64,000 nucleotides of DNA from the NCBI RefSeq assembly GCF_901482605.1, contig NZ_LR590481.1:1922001-1986000 (forward strand). Reading direction: 5' to 3'. Positions 45,713-54,621 of the stretch are shown here, piece after piece (positions within the stretch are counted from its first letter, which is position 1; every line of letters starts with the position of its first letter). The position numbers and the translations under genes are program-made. The DNA is from Hathewaya histolytica (lineage in GTDB: Bacteria > Bacillota > Clostridia > Clostridiales > Clostridiaceae). The notes below the pieces were generated by a model. The model was not told where the DNA came from. It ran no database searches and was given only the letters and a program-made list of their open reading frames with translations.

Positions 45713-47098
45713 TTATTTACTATTGAACTTCTCTAGATTATCTATAATGTTTCTACAATACTGTTTTTTAGCTAAAAGCTTTGATGATATTAGTATAAAA
45801 ATAAGCAATCCTAATGAGCTTATAATACTAAAGCTATATATATAATCAACAAATCCACTCTGTGAAGATGATACCAAACTAAAAGTTAAAAATATATACA
45901 TAATTATATTTATAGGCGTTTTTTGTCTTTTTATAAAGAATATAAAAATTAATTCAAATAATACCCCTACATACAAAGTTCCCAATATAACTCCATACAT
46001 GCCAAAATTAGCGTATGCTTCTCCTACAAATAATGTATTCATAACTCCAGCAGTTCCAGCTACTACCTTTTCAGGACTATAAAATTTCATAACCGCTCTT
46101 CCTGATCTAATATGCCTAGCTCCTGGATAAAAAATTTTTAATATTGTAGGTGAAAAGCTTCTTCCACTTAAATATGGTATATACATAGGAAATAAATCAA
46201 CGTGTAAAAATAAAGTTGCTATTTGAGTAAATATAACTCTTCCTAAAGGACCATTGTATATATCTATAAATTTATCACTAACATATCCAAACTTAATATA
46301 AATTATTATAAGAGCAAAAGCACTAAGAATTGTAAATATAATCAAGCTCTTTCTTTTTATTCTCCCCTTAATAACTATATTAATTAAAAGAAATATAAAC
46401 ATATAAGTTATTACTGGTGATTTAGCGTAATTATAAGTTTTTATGCATAATGAAAATATAAATAATACATAAAACAATATACACCAACTTCTACTTCTAG
46501 TACATTTATAATATATATAAGAAAAATATGAAAGTAATGGAGTAAATCCTAATACTAATATATTTCTAATGTATGGATTTATAAAGTTAGCATTAGATAT
46601 ATAGATTCTTTGTACTCCAGTATTGGAAAGCTTTCTATTAAAAATTAAATCTAATAAAGGTATTCTTCCCATCTTTAAAAACATTAGGGAAGAGAAAAAT
46701 ATACAAATAAAACTTATTACAAGAGTTATTAAAAATATATAATTTTCATTTTCTAAATTCACTTCAGACTTTAAATACGTATTATACTGTTTTCTTACAT
46801 CTACCTTTAATATTTTTGATATTATTACCATTGATAATGGCAAGGCTATTGCTACAAAACAGATAATATAATAAGTCTTATCTATGGTACTATGACTTGT
46901 AATTTTTCTTATTAAATAATGATCCGTAAGTCCTAAATAAACTAGGCTGGCACCCAAAAAATCATGCATAATAAATAAATAAAATAAATATGATATAATA
47001 TTTAACTTTTGTAAATTAAGAGTTCCACTAGCTTTATAAAACAGATATAAACTTAAAAAAAGTGTACTTATTACTAACATAAATTTCAAATTCATCAC
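45713..47098 (-). CDS. Oligosaccharide repeat-unit polymerase-type membrane protein (Wzy)
   Basis: 461 residues with about 11-12 membrane helices and a large loop (SGRSFSPTILKIFYPGARHIR, then AGVMNTLFVGEAYANFG). The pattern VGEAYANFGMYGVILGTLYVG is typical of O-antigen polymerases of the oligosaccharide repeat-unit family. Together with the 40891-42141 gene the locus has two polymerase/ligase-type proteins. It directly follows the LRR gene. Confidence 0.85.
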   Translation of the reverse strand: MMNLKFMLVISTLFLSLYLFYKASGTLNLQKLNIISYLFYLFIMHDFLGASLVYLGLTDHYLIRKITSHSTIDKTYYIICFVAIALPLSMVIISKILKVDVRKQYNTYLKSEVNLENENYIFLITLVISFICIFFSSLMFLKMGRIPLLDLIFNRKLSNTGVQRIYISNANFINPYIRNILVLGFTPLLSYFSYIYYKCTRSRSWCILFYVLFIFSLCIKTYNYAKSPVITYMFIFLLINIVIKGRIKRKSLIIFTILSAFALIIIYIKFGYVSDKFIDIYNGPLGRVIFTQIATLFLHVDLFPMYIPYLSGRSFSPTILKIFYPGARHIRSGRAVMKFYSPEKVVAGTAGVMNTLFVGEAYANFGMYGVILGTLYVGVLFELIFIFFIKRQKTPINIIMYIFLTFSLVSSSQSGFVDYIYSFSIISSLGLLIFILISSKLLAKKQYCRNIIDNLEKFNSK

Positions 47099-47102
47099 CC
47101 AA

Positions 47103-48200
47103 TCATTTAAAAATTTCTTCGTTTAATAACTTTGCCTTTGTATATACATCAGCATTTTTAATTTGATTTTTAAACTTTTTTATATATTTTATATCTGCTT
47201 TCTCCTCTAAATAAATTTCCTCAATTTTCTTATTATTAGTTAAGGGTTCTAAATTTGTTATATGATTTCTTCTTATATCAGCACATTTTAAATTTGAAAA
47301 GTTTTTAAAAACATTTATATCCTTAATAAAATTTGAGGCTATATTGAGGTCCTCCACTTGTTCTAAGTTCGATAACACAGCTATATCTTTTATTCTATTT
47401 TCACTTATGTTTAACTTTATGATTGATTTCATTTCCCTTAAAGAATCTATATTCTCTAAGGCATTTCCTTTAGCATAAAGTTCAGTTAAACTTTTCATCT
47501 TCTCCATTCCATCAAGTGAACGTATATTATTATCATTTATATTTAATACACTAAGATTCTCTAAAGTATATATATCCGATATATCCGATAGTATATTTTT
47601 GGATATATCTAAATCCTTTAGATTTTTTAAATTTGTAATTGGTTTTAAACTCTCAATATGATTACTTCCAATTTTTAAAATAATTAAGGAATTTAAATTC
47701 TTTATATCTTCAGCACTTATTAGATTATTATTATAAATATATAACTCTCTTAATTGTTTACACTCCTTTAATGGACCTATATCATATAAGTTATTATTGT
47801 TTAAATATAGTTCATCTAATTTTTTTAATTGCCTTATTGGTGAAATATCTAAAATTTTATTTTTTTGCAAATCTAGCATATTTAAATTTGATAAGTTTTC
47901 TATTCCATCTAAATCCTTAATCTCTCTTTTAGATGCATCTAATCTCTGCATATTCATAATGTCTTTTCTATATATTTTACCAATAGGCTTTTTTATTGTT
48001 TCTCTTACTGCTTTTTCTAAATTTATATCTTTAAACACAATTTCTTTATTATCTAAAACTATATCATTATTGTTTTCACCTTTTATTTTAGAAATACTTA
48101 TTACAGCAAATCCTATACCTAAAACAATCAAAAAAGAAATGCAGAAAATCATTCTTTTGTTGAAAATTAGTTTTTTTATTTTATTGAAAGCTTCTTTCAT
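47103..48200 (-). CDS. Membrane-anchored leucine-rich-repeat protein
   Basis: 365 residues from the ATG at 48200 (GGAGG four bases upstream; the TTG before it lies in the ribosome site). A basic cytoplasmic tail and one helix (FCISFLIVLGIGFAVISI) are followed by ~11 repeats of about 22 residues of the internalin type (LDLQKNKILDISPI, LYLNNNNLYDIGPL, LDISKNILSDISDI and so on). It should be displayed outside the cell. Lying inside a polysaccharide locus it may bind glycan or wall, but no enzymatic domain is seen. Confidence 0.9.
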   Translation of the reverse strand: MKEAFNKIKKLIFNKRMIFCISFLIVLGIGFAVISISKIKGENNNDIVLDNKEIVFKDINLEKAVRETIKKPIGKIYRKDIMNMQRLDASKREIKDLDGIENLSNLNMLDLQKNKILDISPIRQLKKLDELYLNNNNLYDIGPLKECKQLRELYIYNNNLISAEDIKNLNSLIILKIGSNHIESLKPITNLKNLKDLDISKNILSDISDIYTLENLSVLNINDNNIRSLDGMEKMKSLTELYAKGNALENIDSLREMKSIIKLNISENRIKDIAVLSNLEQVEDLNIASNFIKDINVFKNFSNLKCADIRRNHITNLEPLTNNKKIEEIYLEEKADIKYIKKFKNQIKNADVYTKAKLLNEEIFK

Positions 48201-48293
48201 AACTACCTCCAAATCTTAAGATTGAATCTCTATCATATATAATATTAATTTAAATTCTAAATTAATATATTTATTTTTTATTAGTCAACTATC

Positions 48294-49817
48294 TTAAACA
48301 AGTTCTTTTTCTTTTGATACACATTTTTCCTCTATATTTTGTAAAACTTCTAAACCAGATGTAACTAATGCATCTTTACAAGAAACATAATCAAGAGTAT
48401 CTTCATAGACATTTTTCCATAAATTCCATACACTATTTAATTGATCAAAAGAGGAATTATGCCATAGTATATTAAAGACTCCCTTATGCTTTTCGATTAT
48501 TTTTATATATTCCTTTATTTCAGCAATCCCTTCTTCTACACTCAAATTACTATAGTTACTACCTGCTAATGTGCCATCCATAATAATTAAGGGGATTTCC
48601 CATATGCTTAAAACCTCATTGTTAACTATATCATATGGTTTAAATGGAAAACAATATCCACATCTAAAACCTTGTCTATCAGCATACCCTAATGTAGCAT
48701 CATACTTTAATCCTACTTGTTCATGCTGATTCCATGTATTAGGTGTAGAAAATCTTAAATAATGCTGTCTACATCCATATTCTTTTGAACTAATTATATT
48801 ATCTAACCTTTGTTTTTCTTCTTTCATAAGTGAAATGTCATTATAACTATTAAAACTTGCATGGTATCCTGCTTCAAATCCATTTTCCTCAACAACCTTA
48901 ATTAAGCCTTTAATTCTAGGATCATTTATATTGTAATAGTTATCTAGTTTAGAAGTTCCTCCACTCATAAAGTAAAAACTAGATTTAAATCCTTTTTGTT
49001 TTTCCAGATTTAATATATCTTCTATATTCCAATATGGATCATTTTTGTAATTTAACTTACTTTGAATATATAATATAAAATTCTTTATGCATTTATATAA
49101 AGATCTTTCCTTTATTAAATATCTCATGGAATTTCTTATTTCACTTTTAAAATTCAAATATTTAAAAACTTTATCAACATCATGTGTTAAACAAACAGCA
49201 AATTTTTGTTCTCCCCACCATTCTTTTCTTTCATAACCTAAATTAAAATTATTGATAAGTTCCCATAAAAAATCTATATCCTCATTTACTATAGGCCTAT
49301 TTAAAAAATTATTTTTAAATGCTACTGATTCTAGTGCTGAAAATCTATTATGTGTTTCATTTTCTACTACCTTATTATTTATAACTTCTTCATACCTTGT
49401 AAGCATAAAAAATATATCCGAAATAAAATCAAAATTTGTGTTATAAATAGTATTTTCATTATCTTGTAATATATTTAGATAAAGCTCTTTTTCATCACAG
49501 AATAATGAAATTATTTCATTATTTTTATATAAATCAACTTTCTTTACATCTATATTATTAATACTACTGTCATTCATATAATAATCATCGTTAAATAATC
49601 TCAAACTATCTTTTAAGTCAATGTGATTTTTAAATAAGTTATAAAACTCACCTTTAGTATTATCAAATGTATATGTTATTAATATATCTTCTTCATTAAC
49701 ATTTACTTCATCATCATTTATATACTCATATTTTAATCCTAAATTAAAAAATATAATATCAAAAACATATCTTATATTCTTTAAATACCTCTTATTTTGT
49801 ATATATATATATATCAT
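48294..49817 (-). CDS. Polysaccharide deacetylase-like protein (NodB fold, N-terminal DUF7033-type region)
   Basis: 507 residues. An N-terminal ~190-residue region without motifs I know precedes FAVCLTHDVDKVFKY (~210), the THDxD first motif of NodB-type deacetylases, with later EAGYHASFNSYND and HNSSFDQ segments. It lacks a signal peptide, so it probably acts inside the cell or is atypical. It may remove acyl groups from the glycan or its precursor. The ATG at 49817 follows AGGAG, and the first codons are a (TA)7 tract. Confidence 0.82.
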   Translation of the reverse strand: MIYIYIQNKRYLKNIRYVFDIIFFNLGLKYEYINDDEVNVNEEDILITYTFDNTKGEFYNLFKNHIDLKDSLRLFNDDYYMNDSSINNIDVKKVDLYKNNEIISLFCDEKELYLNILQDNENTIYNTNFDFISDIFFMLTRYEEVINNKVVENETHNRFSALESVAFKNNFLNRPIVNEDIDFLWELINNFNLGYERKEWWGEQKFAVCLTHDVDKVFKYLNFKSEIRNSMRYLIKERSLYKCIKNFILYIQSKLNYKNDPYWNIEDILNLEKQKGFKSSFYFMSGGTSKLDNYYNINDPRIKGLIKVVEENGFEAGYHASFNSYNDISLMKEEKQRLDNIISSKEYGCRQHYLRFSTPNTWNQHEQVGLKYDATLGYADRQGFRCGYCFPFKPYDIVNNEVLSIWEIPLIIMDGTLAGSNYSNLSVEEGIAEIKEYIKIIEKHKGVFNILWHNSSFDQLNSVWNLWKNVYEDTLDYVSCKDALVTSGLEVLQNIEEKCVSKEKELV

Positions 49818-50120
49818 ACTCTTCTCCTGAATAAAGTCCTAACTGTATTTTTTGTTTTATATTGAAATTTTGTTATCTTTTTTGACAAAAATACTCTATG
49901 TTTAATATTAAACTCAACTTTCATTTAATATTTTAATTTCTTAAAATCATACTTCCATACTCACCATTATTTACATTTATTCTCTTCGAAATATAGATCA
50001 TATTATTATAAGGATGTTTGATGTTTAACGCAATATCTTATGCTTGTCCAATATTCATTTATAAAACTTATTTGAAAAGATTTTGCAATACATACTTTCC
50101 TTTATAATTTCTATAAATAT
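49818..50120. other. Intergenic stretch without recognisable gene
   Basis: A+T-rich spacer upstream of the deacetylase gene. I see no ORF with coding character and no convincing promoter; several T-runs and a TTGACA on the plus strand have no gene to serve. Confidence 0.5.
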
Positions 50121-50190
50121 GTTATAAACATTTTAAGTAAAATGTTTATAACAATAATATAAGGTATTTGGGTTACAAATACCTTATATT
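50121..50190 (-). terminator. Two tandem hairpins after the acyltransferase gene
   Basis: GTTATAAACATTTTA pairs with its complement (50121-50152), and AATATAAGGTATTTG (50156-50170) with its complement (50176-50190). The second has a G/C-containing stem and is the better terminator candidate for the minus strand, but neither has a clean U-run. Confidence 0.55.
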
Positions 50191-50229
50191 AAATTATCAA
50201 CTTGTACTCCATTCCAAAATGATTAATTT

Positions 50230-50979
50230 CTATTCCTGATTTCTAAGTAATTGGTCCTCTGGAACGCTTTTAAAGTATTTAGCAGGATTCCCAGCTACTA
50301 TAACCTCTTTTTCAACATCTTTAGTAACCACAGCCCCTGCAGCAACTAATCCATCTTCCTTTATAAGCTTACCTGGTAAAATTATCGCCCCTGCTCCGAT
50401 TCTTCCACCCTTCTTAACTGTTACCCCTTTAAATTTACCAAATCTTTCTTTTGATCTTGCAGCATAATTATCATTTGAAGTTACGACACATGGAGCTATA
50501 AAAACATTGTCTTCTACTTCTGAATAAGCTGTCAAATATACATTAGTTTGTATTTTACAATTCGAACCTACAGTACAGAAATTTTCAATAGTAGCGCCTT
50601 TTCCTATAATAGTTTTTTCTCCTATTTTTACATCTTCCCTAACTACTGCTAAATCGGCAATTAAGGTTTTAGATCCTATCTCACATCCAACATATATAAT
50701 TGTTCCCGCTCCAATTAAACATTCATCATGTATTCTGCAAGGGTCAAATACTTTATCATTTTTAAATATACTATTTACAGCTCTCATAGGTTGTTTACCA
50801 ATTATTGTATTATCATCAATTCTAACGTTAGTTCCTATAATACTTCCTGAATGAATAACAACATTATTTCCTATAATACAATTTTCTCCTATGGTAACAT
50901 AACCTTCTATAATAGAAAACCTACCCACTTTTACATTTTGCCCTAAAACGGCCTTTTCTGATATATAATTAATATCCAT
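50230..50979 (-). CDS. Left-handed beta-helix acyltransferase (WlbB/WbpD-like)
   Basis: 249 residues built of hexapeptide repeats ([IV]GxNxxI type) almost throughout: IGENCIIGNNVVI, IGAGTIIYVGCEIG, VGSNCKIQTNVYL, and a C-terminal GAIILPGKLI with VVTKDVEKEVIVAGNPAKY. Such enzymes transfer acetyl from acetyl-CoA to an amino sugar nucleotide. Lying 18 bases after a WlbA-type oxidoreductase, it is probably the N-acetyltransferase of a 3-amino sugar pathway. Confidence 0.9.
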   Translation of the reverse strand: MDINYISEKAVLGQNVKVGRFSIIEGYVTIGENCIIGNNVVIHSGSIIGTNVRIDDNTIIGKQPMRAVNSIFKNDKVFDPCRIHDECLIGAGTIIYVGCEIGSKTLIADLAVVREDVKIGEKTIIGKGATIENFCTVGSNCKIQTNVYLTAYSEVEDNVFIAPCVVTSNDNYAARSKERFGKFKGVTVKKGGRIGAGAIILPGKLIKEDGLVAAGAVVTKDVEKEVIVAGNPAKYFKSVPEDQLLRNQE

Positions 50980-50997
50980 ATTATTTCTCCATATATA

Positions 50998-52101
50998 CTA
51001 TTTTTTTATCTTTTCGACATCTACCATTTCCATAGTAGAGAATTTTTCTAATGGGAACTTTATAGCTTCTCCTGTTAGCCTTGATTTATAAGCAGCTAAT
51101 ATAATAGCCATTCCCTTCTTTCCTTCCTCTCCACTTACAAGTGGTTGTCTATCTTCTTTTATTGCAGCTATCATGTCTTCAAATAGTGGATTATGTCCAA
51201 ATCCATAAACTGTATCCGGATCTCCATCTTGTGCTAATAAAATAGCTTCTTCTTCCCCATCTTTTTCATCTTCAAATCTCCATGTTTCTATTTTATTTAC
51301 TGCAAGTCCACCTATACACACAGTTCCTTTTTCTCCAAATATACTTAGAGTTTCTTCCAAATTCTTTGGATATACACAAGCACTACCTTCTATAATACCA
51401 ATAGCACCATTTTTAAACCTTATAACTATTGCTCCAAAATCTTCTGCTTGAATATCTCTTAAAAATGTATCGCATTGGGCATAAACAGTATCTATTTCTC
51501 CACCCATCATCCATTGAAGCAAGTCTATATTATGTATACATTGATTCATTAGGGTTCCACCATCTTGTTTCCATGTACCTCTCCAAGGTGCCTGATTATA
51601 GTATCCCATATTTCTGTTCCAAAGTATTCTTGCAGTCCCGTTAACAAGTCTTCCAAATCTATTCCCATCTATAGCTTTTCTTAATTCTTGTATTGGTTTA
51701 TTAAATCTATTTTGATGACTCACACATAACTTAACTCCATTTTCTTTGGCACATGCAATCATATTATCAGCATCTTCTATGGAAAGGGCCATTGGCTTTT
51801 CTACTATAACATGTTTTTTATGGTTCATGCAGTAAATAGCTATTTCTGGATGATATCCACTCTCTGTAGCTATTGCAATTACATCTATATCTTCTTTTTC
51901 TAACATTTCTTTATAATCTGTGTATATATTTACTGGGAAATCTGATCCCATTGCTTCTATGTATTGATTTTTCTTTTCAACTGCCTTTTCCTCTACGACA
52001 TCGCATGTAGCAACTAAGATAGCCTCACTTTTATTGCTAATTAGTGCTTCTACATGTTTATATGATATTCTCCCACATCCGATTATAGCAAATTTTAACA
52101 T
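50998..52101 (-). CDS. Gfo/Idh/MocA oxidoreductase (WlbA/WbpB-like)
   Basis: 367 residues: an N-terminal Rossmann domain (FAIIGCGRISYKHVEAL), EKPMALSIEDADNM (~98-111, with the catalytic-site Lys of EKP), and a C-terminal domain with WRGTWKQDGGTLMNQCIHNIDLL (split) and YPKNLEETLSIFGEKGTV, which closely fit WlbA-type UDP-GlcNAcA 3-dehydrogenases. It would oxidise C3 of a UDP-HexNAc uronate. The acetyltransferase follows and the 6-dehydrogenase is upstream, but no aminotransferase of the WbpE type is seen. Confidence 0.9.
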   Translation of the reverse strand: MLKFAIIGCGRISYKHVEALISNKSEAILVATCDVVEEKAVEKKNQYIEAMGSDFPVNIYTDYKEMLEKEDIDVIAIATESGYHPEIAIYCMNHKKHVIVEKPMALSIEDADNMIACAKENGVKLCVSHQNRFNKPIQELRKAIDGNRFGRLVNGTARILWNRNMGYYNQAPWRGTWKQDGGTLMNQCIHNIDLLQWMMGGEIDTVYAQCDTFLRDIQAEDFGAIVIRFKNGAIGIIEGSACVYPKNLEETLSIFGEKGTVCIGGLAVNKIETWRFEDEKDGEEEAILLAQDGDPDTVYGFGHNPLFEDMIAAIKEDRQPLVSGEEGKKGMAIILAAYKSRLTGEAIKFPLEKFSTMEMVDVEKIKK

Positions 52102-52204
52102 ACCATTACATCCTCTCTTCTTAATCTTTACTAACTTATTATATTATAACTCAATAAAAAAATCATAAATTTTAATATCCATCTCACTAATGATACACCT
52201 AGTA

Positions 52205-53242
52205 CTACTTTTTAAATAACATTTTGACTTTAGATTTAATATAATATTTAATAGTCGTAATATTATCTGGAAATAGAACTACGCAATCTTTGTTCTTATT
52301 TTTAACTTCCTTATATATACTTAATCTTTCCCTATTACTTTTCATCTTATCTTTAAAATAAAATAAGTTGTTTATCCATACAACTTTTTTATAAACATTA
52401 TCCTTTTTCCAATCTTCCTCTGTATCTAGGTTAAGATATCTCTTAATAAGTGCATTGTCATATTTATCTACAAATATACCATGTTGCATCCAAAATCTAG
52501 GATTAAGTTCTAAAACATAATATAAATCATCTGCTTCCTCATAAAAAAATTCTAATTCAAAGGGTCCCTTATATTTCATACTACTTAAAATATCAAAAGT
52601 TCTTTCTTTTAAGTTTATCGGATCTTCTATAGTTTCAACTATACATCCTGTAGCTATTTTACCCTCTTCACCTAATGTTTTTTTAGTTACTATAGTAACA
52701 TTTCTTTTATTATTCTCATAATCAAAAAAACCTGAAACAGAAATATTATTTTCTGGTGGAGACTTTAAAAGCTTTTGGAAGAAATAATCTTCCAAGTTTT
52801 CTCCTTTGTTTATTAAATCCTTTTTTAACTTATTAATTTCTTCTCTAGTTTTAACTATATAACCCCTAGGTTTCTTTTCACCATTTTTCCATGAATATTT
52901 ACATTTAAAAAAGACAGGGAATTCCTCTACTTCTTCTTCATTAATCGTATAGGGTATAGCTAATTCCCCAATGTATTCTAAGAATTTCCCAAACTCATAT
53001 TTATTATCTAATAATTTTTCTTCTAGGGTTTGGGGATAAAATTTGTAAGTACCTTTATTTACATACTTTTTCAATGATTTTTCCTCTGTAAAAAATATCC
53101 AATCCCCTTTTTCAATTTTTTCTTCTCTTCTAACTAATAGCCTATCATTTTCCCCAGTATTTATCAGTTCCTTATCAAGTTTTTCTAAACCTTTTTTAAC
53201 GGTCCATGCATTAACATAATCTGAGTGTATAAAATATTTCAT
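52205..53242 (-). CDS. ATP-grasp protein in polysaccharide locus
   Basis: 345 residues. The C-terminal half has the ATP-grasp metal-site signature GPFELEFFYEEADDLYYVLE then LNPRFWMQHG (~225-260), resembling carbamoyl-phosphate-synthetase-like ligases. The middle has a PVFFKCKYSW nucleotide-binding lysine segment. Such ligases form amide or ester bonds through acyl phosphates, so it may attach an amino acid or other acid to a sugar. It starts 8 bases after the flippase stop. The substrate is unknown. Confidence 0.85.
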   Translation of the reverse strand: MKYFIHSDYVNAWTVKKGLEKLDKELINTGENDRLLVRREEKIEKGDWIFFTEEKSLKKYVNKGTYKFYPQTLEEKLLDNKYEFGKFLEYIGELAIPYTINEEEVEEFPVFFKCKYSWKNGEKKPRGYIVKTREEINKLKKDLINKGENLEDYFFQKLLKSPPENNISVSGFFDYENNKRNVTIVTKKTLGEEGKIATGCIVETIEDPINLKERTFDILSSMKYKGPFELEFFYEEADDLYYVLELNPRFWMQHGIFVDKYDNALIKRYLNLDTEEDWKKDNVYKKVVWINNLFYFKDKMKSNRERLSIYKEVKNKNKDCVVLFPDNITTIKYYIKSKVKMLFKK

Positions 53243-53249
53243 ACTAATA

Positions 53250-54542
53250 TCACCTCATTCTTCTAAAGGAATTTATTCCACTTTTAATCAATTGATTAAA
53301 CTCATCTCTACTAATGAAAAGTAAATCTAAAACTTTAATGTCAAGTTCTTTTCTAAAATATCTAATATATTGAACTCCATAAACGCAATAAGAAATACTT
53401 GAGGCCATCGCTGCACCTATACCTCTGAATTTAGGAATAAACAATACGTTCAATACAGTATTAACAACTAATGATGTTATTGAAAATCTTGTTATAATTT
53501 TTACATTTCCACTTGAATAAAAATAAGGAGTTGTAATTTTACCAATAGAAACAAAAGGTATACTCAAAAATAGTATAAAAGTAATCAACTGAGAAGGTAT
53601 ATATTTATCTGAATAAACTATAGGTATTAAGGGTATGCAACACATCCCTATTAAAGTTAAAATTACACATGCTGTAAAACCATATCTTAAAGTTTTTACT
53701 ATAGTATCTTTTCTTTCTTTTGATTCCAATGGAAGATTATATAACTTTGCAGTTATAGGATTAGCTATAGCTTGTGGAATTACTAAAACTAATTCAGATA
53801 ACATTACAGCCGTAGTATATAATCCTAATTCTATATTTCCGTTTAAAAATTTAATTAAAAATTGATCTATTTTATAATTTAGGTAGATAGATAAGTTTGC
53901 AAGTAATGGATTAATTCCATATCTAATTTCATCTTTAATTATGTTAAATGAAAAATATGGTCTATATTTATACTTTGAGTTAAATAACAATAGCAATACA
54001 TTTATCCCTACCTCTATAACTTTTATACAAATGTATGTAAAGATAGTTAAATGATTAATCATAGAAATAACAGCAATAGCTGATATGGTTGCAGGTAATA
54101 CTGTAAAAGTATTCATGGCTTTAATTCTTTCATCACCAATATAGATACTATTAAAAAAGGATCTTAATAAGATAAAAATAGTATACAGTATAAAAGCAAT
54201 AAACACCCAAATATTATATCCCTTAAAAATAACATCATTTACATATAATGTACCAGATACTATTGTTACTATTCCACATATAAGTATATTATAAGTTAAA
54301 TTAATGTTATATATAGTTTGTTTTTTGAAACCCTTTCTTGTTTGGAAATAATTAGTAGCATTTATTACACCTAAATGTCCATAACTCGCTATTAAATCTG
54401 CTAATAACATAAAAAAAGATAAGTATCCCTTACCCCCAGGTCCTAACTTTCTAGAAATCAAAATACTGACAAAAAACGCCAAGATCATATTAAATATATT
54501 CGTAATAAAATTGTTCAATATGTTCTTTTTATAATTACTCAT
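53250..54542 (-). CDS. Polysaccharide flippase (second Wzx-type protein)
   Basis: 430 residues with about 12 helices. The N-terminal NNFITNIFNMILAFFVSILI and ISRKLGPGGKGYLSFFMLLA are typical of the MOP flippase superfamily. It differs from the 37885-39216 flippase, so the locus encodes two. It has an intact start (ATG at 54542). It probably exports a lipid-linked glycan. Confidence 0.9.
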   Translation of the reverse strand: MSNYKKNILNNFITNIFNMILAFFVSILISRKLGPGGKGYLSFFMLLADLIASYGHLGVINATNYFQTRKGFKKQTIYNINLTYNILICGIVTIVSGTLYVNDVIFKGYNIWVFIAFILYTIFILLRSFFNSIYIGDERIKAMNTFTVLPATISAIAVISMINHLTIFTYICIKVIEVGINVLLLLFNSKYKYRPYFSFNIIKDEIRYGINPLLANLSIYLNYKIDQFLIKFLNGNIELGLYTTAVMLSELVLVIPQAIANPITAKLYNLPLESKERKDTIVKTLRYGFTACVILTLIGMCCIPLIPIVYSDKYIPSQLITFILFLSIPFVSIGKITTPYFYSSGNVKIITRFSITSLVVNTVLNVLFIPKFRGIGAAMASSISYCVYGVQYIRYFRKELDIKVLDLLFISRDEFNQLIKSGINSFRRMR

Positions 54543-54566
54543 TTAAATACCTCATTTAATATTATT

Positions 54567-54601
54567 GCAAGGAATACCATTTTAAAATTGATATTCCTTG
54601 C
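54567..54601 (-). terminator. Weak terminator or attenuator after the UDP-sugar dehydrogenase
   Basis: GCAAGGAATA (54567-54576) pairs with TATTCCTTGC (54592-54601). Only scattered T bases follow on the minus strand, so ending may be partial. Confidence 0.45.
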
Positions 54602-54621
54602 TAAAATTATACTTCTGTATA

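Noticed and set aside
47797-48219. Plus-strand ORF of 140 codons opposite the LRR gene
   Set aside because: It mirrors the repeats of the LRR coding strand and has no ribosome site or homology.
49881-49920. TTGACA-containing plus-strand promoter in the 412-base gap
   Set aside because: No acceptable -10 at proper spacing and no plus-strand gene downstream.
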